Positions 55,300-59,239 of a stretch of 59,239 nucleotides of DNA are shown piece by piece. Origin of the DNA: an uncultured Verrucomicrobiota bacterium (GTDB lineage Bacteria > Verrucomicrobiota > Verrucomicrobiia > Opitutales > Seribacteraceae); NCBI GenBank assembly GCA_902580225.1, contig CACHJU010000010.1, positions 1 to 59,239 of the forward strand, written 5' to 3'. Each line of letters starts with the position of its first letter. The stretch's first letter is position 1. The notes beneath the pieces were generated by a model. The model did not search any database. It worked only from the letters and a program-made list of their open reading frames with translations, and had not been told where the DNA came from. The translations under genes were made by a program, and so were the position numbers.

Positions 55300-56622
55300 T
55301 TATTTTGCTTCGCTTCTTTGGAGAAGAGATTTGAGGCGTTTCACCTTTTGTGGGTACTTGGCCGCAAGGTTGGTAGTTTCGCCAATATCTTCTTTTAAAT
55401 TGTACAGCTCCCATACACCCGATCCGGCGTCTTCCAGGAACCAGCCAACTTTCAATGGAGAGATCAGTTTCCAGTCCCCTTCCCGAATCGCATTGCCTTG
55501 AAGGATCCGAGTCTGCACGGATGCATAACCCGGGTTGTAAAGGTAGGATGCACGGGCTGTCTTGGATTTACCCAAAATAAAATCCAGTTGATTAACTCCA
55601 TCGATAGTTCGGTCATCAGGAATCTTTGCTCCGGTGATCGAGGCAAAGGTGGGCAAGAAATCGATGGTCGCCATAAGGCCGTCATTCGTTTTTCCCTCGG
55701 GGATTTTTCCAGGCCAACGCATTATACAGGGCACACGGATACCGCCCTCGTAAATCGATGCTTTTCCATCACGCAAGGGTCCGGCATCGCCCCAGAAAAT
55801 CGAGTTCTTGGGATGCCCTTTTTTGTTTTCATAATATTTGGGCTGATTCCACGGACCATTATCAGTCGTAAAGATAACCAAAGTATTTTCTTTCAAACCA
55901 AGTTGTTTAAGGGTTGCGAGCAAGCGACCGGTTTCAAAATCAAATTCTTCAACCACTCCTCGATAAAGGTTGTCGCCCGTTTTTTTCTTAAATTTGGGAG
56001 ATGCATCGATAATGGTGTGCATCATTGAGTGTGATAGATAGAGGAGGAACGGCTTTTGGGAATCACGCTGATTAACCAGAAAATCAACCGCTTTGTCGGT
56101 GAAGAGTCGGGTAAGCCCGGCCATATCATCCGTTGTGCCCACCAGCTCATTGTTGCTGTGTAAAACCGATTTCCCGCTATCGTTCGCACCCAAGGCCCCA
56201 AAATAATAATCAAATCCCTGTGCATTGGGCATCCTTGCAACGATCGCTTTTCGATTCGAAACATCCCATTTCCCTACACATGCCGTCTGATAGCCGATCT
56301 CCTTGAGCATCTCCGCAAAGGTGATTTCAGATGCGGGCATCGACCAGCCTTTACTACGCACAGGGTAGCGGCCGGTCAGCAGAGCGGAGCGTGATGGCCC
56401 GCACACCGGTTGGGCATAAAAGGAGGTAAATTTAGTTCCTTCCCTGGCCAGCTTATCGAGAACCGGTGTCTGATTTTCCTTACTCCCGAAAGATCCCAGA
56501 TCGGCATAACCCTGATCATCAGTAAAAATAATCAGGATGTTTGGTTTATCGCTTTCCGAGTAAACAAATTGAATCGCAAATAAACTCAAGAAAAAGAAGG
56601 CTGCAAGATCAAGGGATTTCAT
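55300..56622 (-). CDS. Secreted S1 sulfatase with GKWD motif
   Basis: A 440-residue sulfatase with signal peptide to about residue 21. DD at 35-36 and C74-G-P-S-R78 are intact. The GKWH position reads VGKWDVSNRKA, so Asp replaces His. LSHSMMHTIIDA and TTDNGPWNQPKYYENK give late ligands, and an EGGIRVPCIMRWPG stretch follows. Normal length. It lies 74 bp upstream of the EF-hand flavoprotein, and 157 bp of non-coding sequence separates it from the next sulfatase. Confidence 0.92.
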   Translation of the reverse strand: MKSLDLAAFFFLSLFAIQFVYSESDKPNILIIFTDDQGYADLGSFGSKENQTPVLDKLAREGTKFTSFYAQPVCGPSRSALLTGRYPVRSKGWSMPASEITFAEMLKEIGYQTACVGKWDVSNRKAIVARMPNAQGFDYYFGALGANDSGKSVLHSNNELVGTTDDMAGLTRLFTDKAVDFLVNQRDSQKPFLLYLSHSMMHTIIDASPKFKKKTGDNLYRGVVEEFDFETGRLLATLKQLGLKENTLVIFTTDNGPWNQPKYYENKKGHPKNSIFWGDAGPLRDGKASIYEGGIRVPCIMRWPGKIPEGKTNDGLMATIDFLPTFASITGAKIPDDRTIDGVNQLDFILGKSKTARASYLYNPGYASVQTRILQGNAIREGDWKLISPLKVGWFLEDAGSGVWELYNLKEDIGETTNLAAKYPQKVKRLKSLLQRSEAK

Positions 56623-56779
56623 ATCAAGGTGTTGATTTTATAGGGGTAAATTTAAAATAATAACAATTTTTAATTAAAGACATAATAGAGCAAAACCAGG
56701 CCTACTGACAATCCCAACACTTACCTTCATCCAGGCCGATACCCTTTACATGAATAAATACCTCTTCTTTCCTGTTTTT

Positions 56780-58348
56780 TTAATTCAATGAAGCTCTTTT
56801 TATTGGAGCGGGATATGGTGCGGGCTTCGAATCAAGGTATGGCAATAGATATCGTGGGTCCGGCTTGGTGCCTTCGGGAGCACCCTCTAGCGGCCAGGCA
56901 AACACTTCATTTGCGTCCCGTTCTGGTTTATTTAGTCGTGGCAGAGTAACAGACCATTGATCGAGTTTCTTTCGCAACCGTTCAGCGACCTTTGCATCTG
57001 ATTTAATACGATTGGTCATCTCATAGGGGTCCTTGGCTAAATTAAACAACATCTCCTGCTGAGTGGACCGCCATAGTTTCCAATGGCCTATACGCACTAC
57101 CTGTGTTTGCCAGAACTCCCAGAACATCGGTTCTGATCTTTCAACTTTAGCAACTTCCCCGGTCAACCGTGGAAGCAAATCCACGCCGTCAAACTTGTCA
57201 GGAATGGTTCCACCTCCAGCTTTTAGGGTTGTAGCGGTGAGATCGAGTGTGGTCACCATTTCCTCAATTATCGTTCCTGGAATAATTTTGTCTTTCCAGT
57301 ACGCAAACATGGGCACCCGTATCCCTCCCTCGAACAGGCTACCTTTCTCACCACGCATAGGCACATTGTTCGAGCCATTCCAGACTCCGCCTCTTGCAAC
57401 CGGCATTCCTCCGGGCAGTCCCGGTTCGTCCCTTCCCATTTTACTTGGGGCCCCATTATCGCTGGCGAAGAGAACCATTGTATTCTCTTCAAGGCCGTGC
57501 TCCCGAAGTTTGGCCATCACCCCACCCACTGCGTCGTCAATGGATTTGATTAGTGCCAGACCCATCCTTCTACGGTCATCTCTCCAATCATCATAATGGG
57601 GATAATCGAGCTTGGGGAATTTTTTGTAATAAGGATCCGACTTCTTGATCAGAGGGATGTGCGGAGCATAGAGAGGCAGATAAAGGAAAAACGGCTTATC
57701 TCCAGCCTGGCAGAATTCGATAAAAGATTCACCGTACTTACTCTGAAGGATCACACGATTGGCGATGCCTTTGGGCAAGCCTTTTCTGCTTTGATGCTCT
57801 ACAGTCTTACCATCGAGCGTAAGATTGGTTGATCCGCTTTCCATAGAACCGACCCAGTAGAAGTCAAAGCCACGAGCCCGCGGATCGTGCTTTGGGTTTG
57901 AACTGTTCGACGGACCCAAGTGCCACTTACCTGAGAAGCCGGTTAGATAACCCAGTTTTTTCATCCGGTCCGCTATCGTCAGTACTGGTTGACCCGTCAT
58001 ATCCGTACCTTTTGGATAAATTCGTGGCATACAGCCACTACCCTCACCCGCATCGCTCTGGTTGTGCGGAAAAGCAAACTCATTCTGTACCCGTCCAACC
58101 ATCAACCCGGCCCGTGATGGCACACACTGCGGTGCGGAACTGTAGCCTGCGGTCATTAAAGCCCCTCCCCGGGCAAGCTGATCCATAATCGGGGTATCAA
58201 CATGTTTGTCGATACCAAGTACACCAAGGTCAGTGTATCCATAATCATCCGTGTAGATCAGAATAACATTTGGTTTCTTATCTTCAGCAGAAGCCAGAAA
58301 GCCGAATAACACGAAAAGTGGTAATACAATGAATGTATAATTTTTCAT
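56780..58348 (-). CDS. Secreted family S1 sulfatase
   Basis: A 522-residue sulfatase with signal peptide to about residue 21. DD at 34-35 and C75-V-P-S-R79 are intact, with SGKWHLGPSNSSNP, YAPHIPLIKKSDP and ASDNGAPSKMGRDEPGLPG. The insert after the last motif (about 315-340), rich in Gly and Pro, is unusual in length. Its late region (FWQTQVVRIGHWKLWRS) is normal. The 61-bp gap to the jelly-roll gene upstream suggests one transcript. Confidence 0.93.
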   Translation of the reverse strand: MKNYTFIVLPLFVLFGFLASAEDKKPNVILIYTDDYGYTDLGVLGIDKHVDTPIMDQLARGGALMTAGYSSAPQCVPSRAGLMVGRVQNEFAFPHNQSDAGEGSGCMPRIYPKGTDMTGQPVLTIADRMKKLGYLTGFSGKWHLGPSNSSNPKHDPRARGFDFYWVGSMESGSTNLTLDGKTVEHQSRKGLPKGIANRVILQSKYGESFIEFCQAGDKPFFLYLPLYAPHIPLIKKSDPYYKKFPKLDYPHYDDWRDDRRRMGLALIKSIDDAVGGVMAKLREHGLEENTMVLFASDNGAPSKMGRDEPGLPGGMPVARGGVWNGSNNVPMRGEKGSLFEGGIRVPMFAYWKDKIIPGTIIEEMVTTLDLTATTLKAGGGTIPDKFDGVDLLPRLTGEVAKVERSEPMFWEFWQTQVVRIGHWKLWRSTQQEMLFNLAKDPYEMTNRIKSDAKVAERLRKKLDQWSVTLPRLNKPERDANEVFAWPLEGAPEGTKPDPRYLLPYLDSKPAPYPAPIKRASLN

Positions 58349-58409
58349 TTTAAAAGAGTTGCCATCCTGTTCGAAGCCTTATGAAGATCTAACTTAAAAA
58401 AAGGAAGAT

Positions 58410-59174
58410 TTAGTCTGTACATTCCCAAAGTCTCACATAATCAAAAATGATCTCGCATTCGGGACCACCCTTGAAGGTGAATCTAGGTCCGAGCTTATCC
58501 TTGGGGTTTATAATCGTTACCTTTTCATGCTCATAGGTATTTCCATGGCCATTCACCAATACGCGAATCTTCCCCAATTCGTATTCGATCACCAAATCGA
58601 TCCACTTATTTAGTGCCATCTCAGATTCAGGCTCAAAGAAGGAGGGCCCATCGGGAAATTTCACACGGTGCCCGCCGTCTTTTACAATCCCAAGATTAAT
58701 CATGTGATGACCGATCTGAAAGGACGGACGTCCCGGCGTAAGCTCAGGCTTGGCAAACTGATAGCGTAAATGCATTACGAACTTCTGCGGAATTCGGTTA
58801 ATGTGCACAACGGGTTCCAAACCCAAATGGTGATCCCGTTTAAGGGCTTTCATTGCCTCCTCCTTGGATTTTAAAAGTGGACCAATCGTCAAGATCCCAT
58901 CATTGATCTTCTTGCCCTTTGGTTGCCCCCAAAACTCTTTGTTTACTGCACCATTAAAATCATCGGAATAGATCAGTTTCCCTGACTTAAAAAGTTCGGA
59001 TTTGAACTCAGTTGGAGCAGATTTATTGGATGCATCTCTGTCGGCAATTAGGGATAATTCTGAACGCCTTTGTTTTTCGATTTCAAAGTTATTTATTGGA
59101 TTGGAAGGACTATCAGAGCCGAAAACAGGACACAGCGTGAAAAGAAAACAAAAGATTGGAGGAAGTAATTTCAT
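58410..59174 (-). CDS. Secreted jelly-roll protein of unknown function
   Basis: A 254-residue secreted protein with signal peptide to about residue 20. After a charged linker, the domain from about residue 65 (GKLIYSDDFNGAVNKEFW) to the end (IIFDYVRLWE) has the strand pattern of concanavalin-like glycan-binding or glycan-cleaving domains: FVMHLRYQFAKPELTPGR, FQIGHHMINLGI and VIEYELGKIRVLVNGHG. It is not a standard DUF1080, but similar in layout. It heads the minus-strand run in this window; only 65 bases lie upstream, with no clear signal. Confidence 0.65.
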   Translation of the reverse strand: MKLLPPIFCFLFTLCPVFGSDSPSNPINNFEIEKQRRSELSLIADRDASNKSAPTEFKSELFKSGKLIYSDDFNGAVNKEFWGQPKGKKINDGILTIGPLLKSKEEAMKALKRDHHLGLEPVVHINRIPQKFVMHLRYQFAKPELTPGRPSFQIGHHMINLGIVKDGGHRVKFPDGPSFFEPESEMALNKWIDLVIEYELGKIRVLVNGHGNTYEHEKVTIINPKDKLGPRFTFKGGPECEIIFDYVRLWECTD

Positions 59175-59239
59175 AGAAGTTTATATGTTCTGAGCTTTCA
59201 TTATCTTACTCTCAATCGTTTCCCTCAAACAAATTCTTA

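Noticed and set aside
1..59239. tRNA, rRNA, CRISPR array, insertion sequence or SusC/SusD genes
   Set aside because: None recognised by eye: no repeat-spacer pattern, no transposase motif, no conserved rRNA or tRNA segments and no TonB-receptor-like frames.
1..59239. A sulfatase-maturing enzyme (radical SAM anSME or FGE) within the island
   Set aside because: No CxxxCxxC radical-SAM protein and no FGE-type protein is visible among the coding regions; it must be elsewhere in the genome.

Overview
The window looks like a piece of a marine or sediment PVC-superphylum bacterium, most likely Verrucomicrobiota or Planctomycetota (or a close relative). The evidence is the gene content: sulfatases, DUF1080 proteins, DUF1501/DUF1552 secreted proteins with N-terminal Arg-Arg, DUF1549/DUF1553 and DUF1587-DUF1592-DUF1588 haem-motif proteins, and a LamG-cytochrome-propeller fusion. 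These families expand together mainly in that superphylum. No SusC/SusD, TonB receptor, rRNA, tRNA, transposase or CRISPR was seen. Base composition is moderate and fairly even, apart from an AT-rich stretch inside the gene at 18002-21220.

The window is essentially one large gene island for desulfating and processing a sulfated polysaccharide. It holds 13 intact secreted family-S1 sulfatases and two sulfatase remnants, three DUF1080 proteins, several predicted esterases, one BNR-type and one GH43-like beta-propeller, three FAD-dependent oxidoreductases (two ending in EF-hands) and three pairs of haem-type or redox-type PVC proteins. Nearly every product starts with a signal peptide. The clear exceptions are a class II aldolase (15258-16313) and a cupin/phosphomannose-isomerase-like protein (28239-29564), which could handle released sugars in the cytoplasm, and an unrelated S1/winged-helix protein (36811-37263). 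The MerC-like protein (37387-37905) is a membrane protein.

Layout. 1-10.4 kb: mostly plus strand, with an esterase-like 3' end, four plus-strand enzymes of the sulfatase/propeller type and three interspersed genes (DUF1080, serine hydrolase, one minus-strand sulfatase). 10.4-15.1 kb, minus: DUF1080, DUF1501 and DUF1549/1553. 15.3-25.2 kb, plus: aldolase, sulfatase, LamG-cytochrome-propeller fusion, DUF1552 and DUF1592. From 25.2 kb to the end everything is on the minus strand. It begins with an iduronate-sulfatase-like protein, a flavoprotein and a cupin protein, followed by three tandem iduronate-sulfatase-like genes, a sulfamidase-like gene and a propeller enzyme. A short non-PUL interlude (S1/winged-helix fragment, MerC) and a decayed sulfatase lie at 36.8-38.4 kb. 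Then come an FG-GAP protein, sulfatase plus esterase, ankyrin lipoprotein, TolB-like propeller, EF-hand flavoprotein, mini-sulfatase remnant, esterase plus DUF1080, a 1383-residue haem-motif protein with a triplicated central module, DUF1552, a second EF-hand flavoprotein, two sulfatases and a jelly-roll protein.

The likely logic, by inference, is that sulfatases and esterases strip substituents from the glycan outside the cytoplasm. DUF1080/LamG-type domains may bind it, flavoproteins and haem-motif proteins may add an oxidative step, and the aldolase and cupin enzyme may serve sugar catabolism inside. The true substrate cannot be named from sequence alone; a sulfated deoxyhexose- or uronate-rich algal glycan (ulvan- or fucoidan-like) is the most economical guess. 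No sulfatase-maturing enzyme and no transporter is encoded here.
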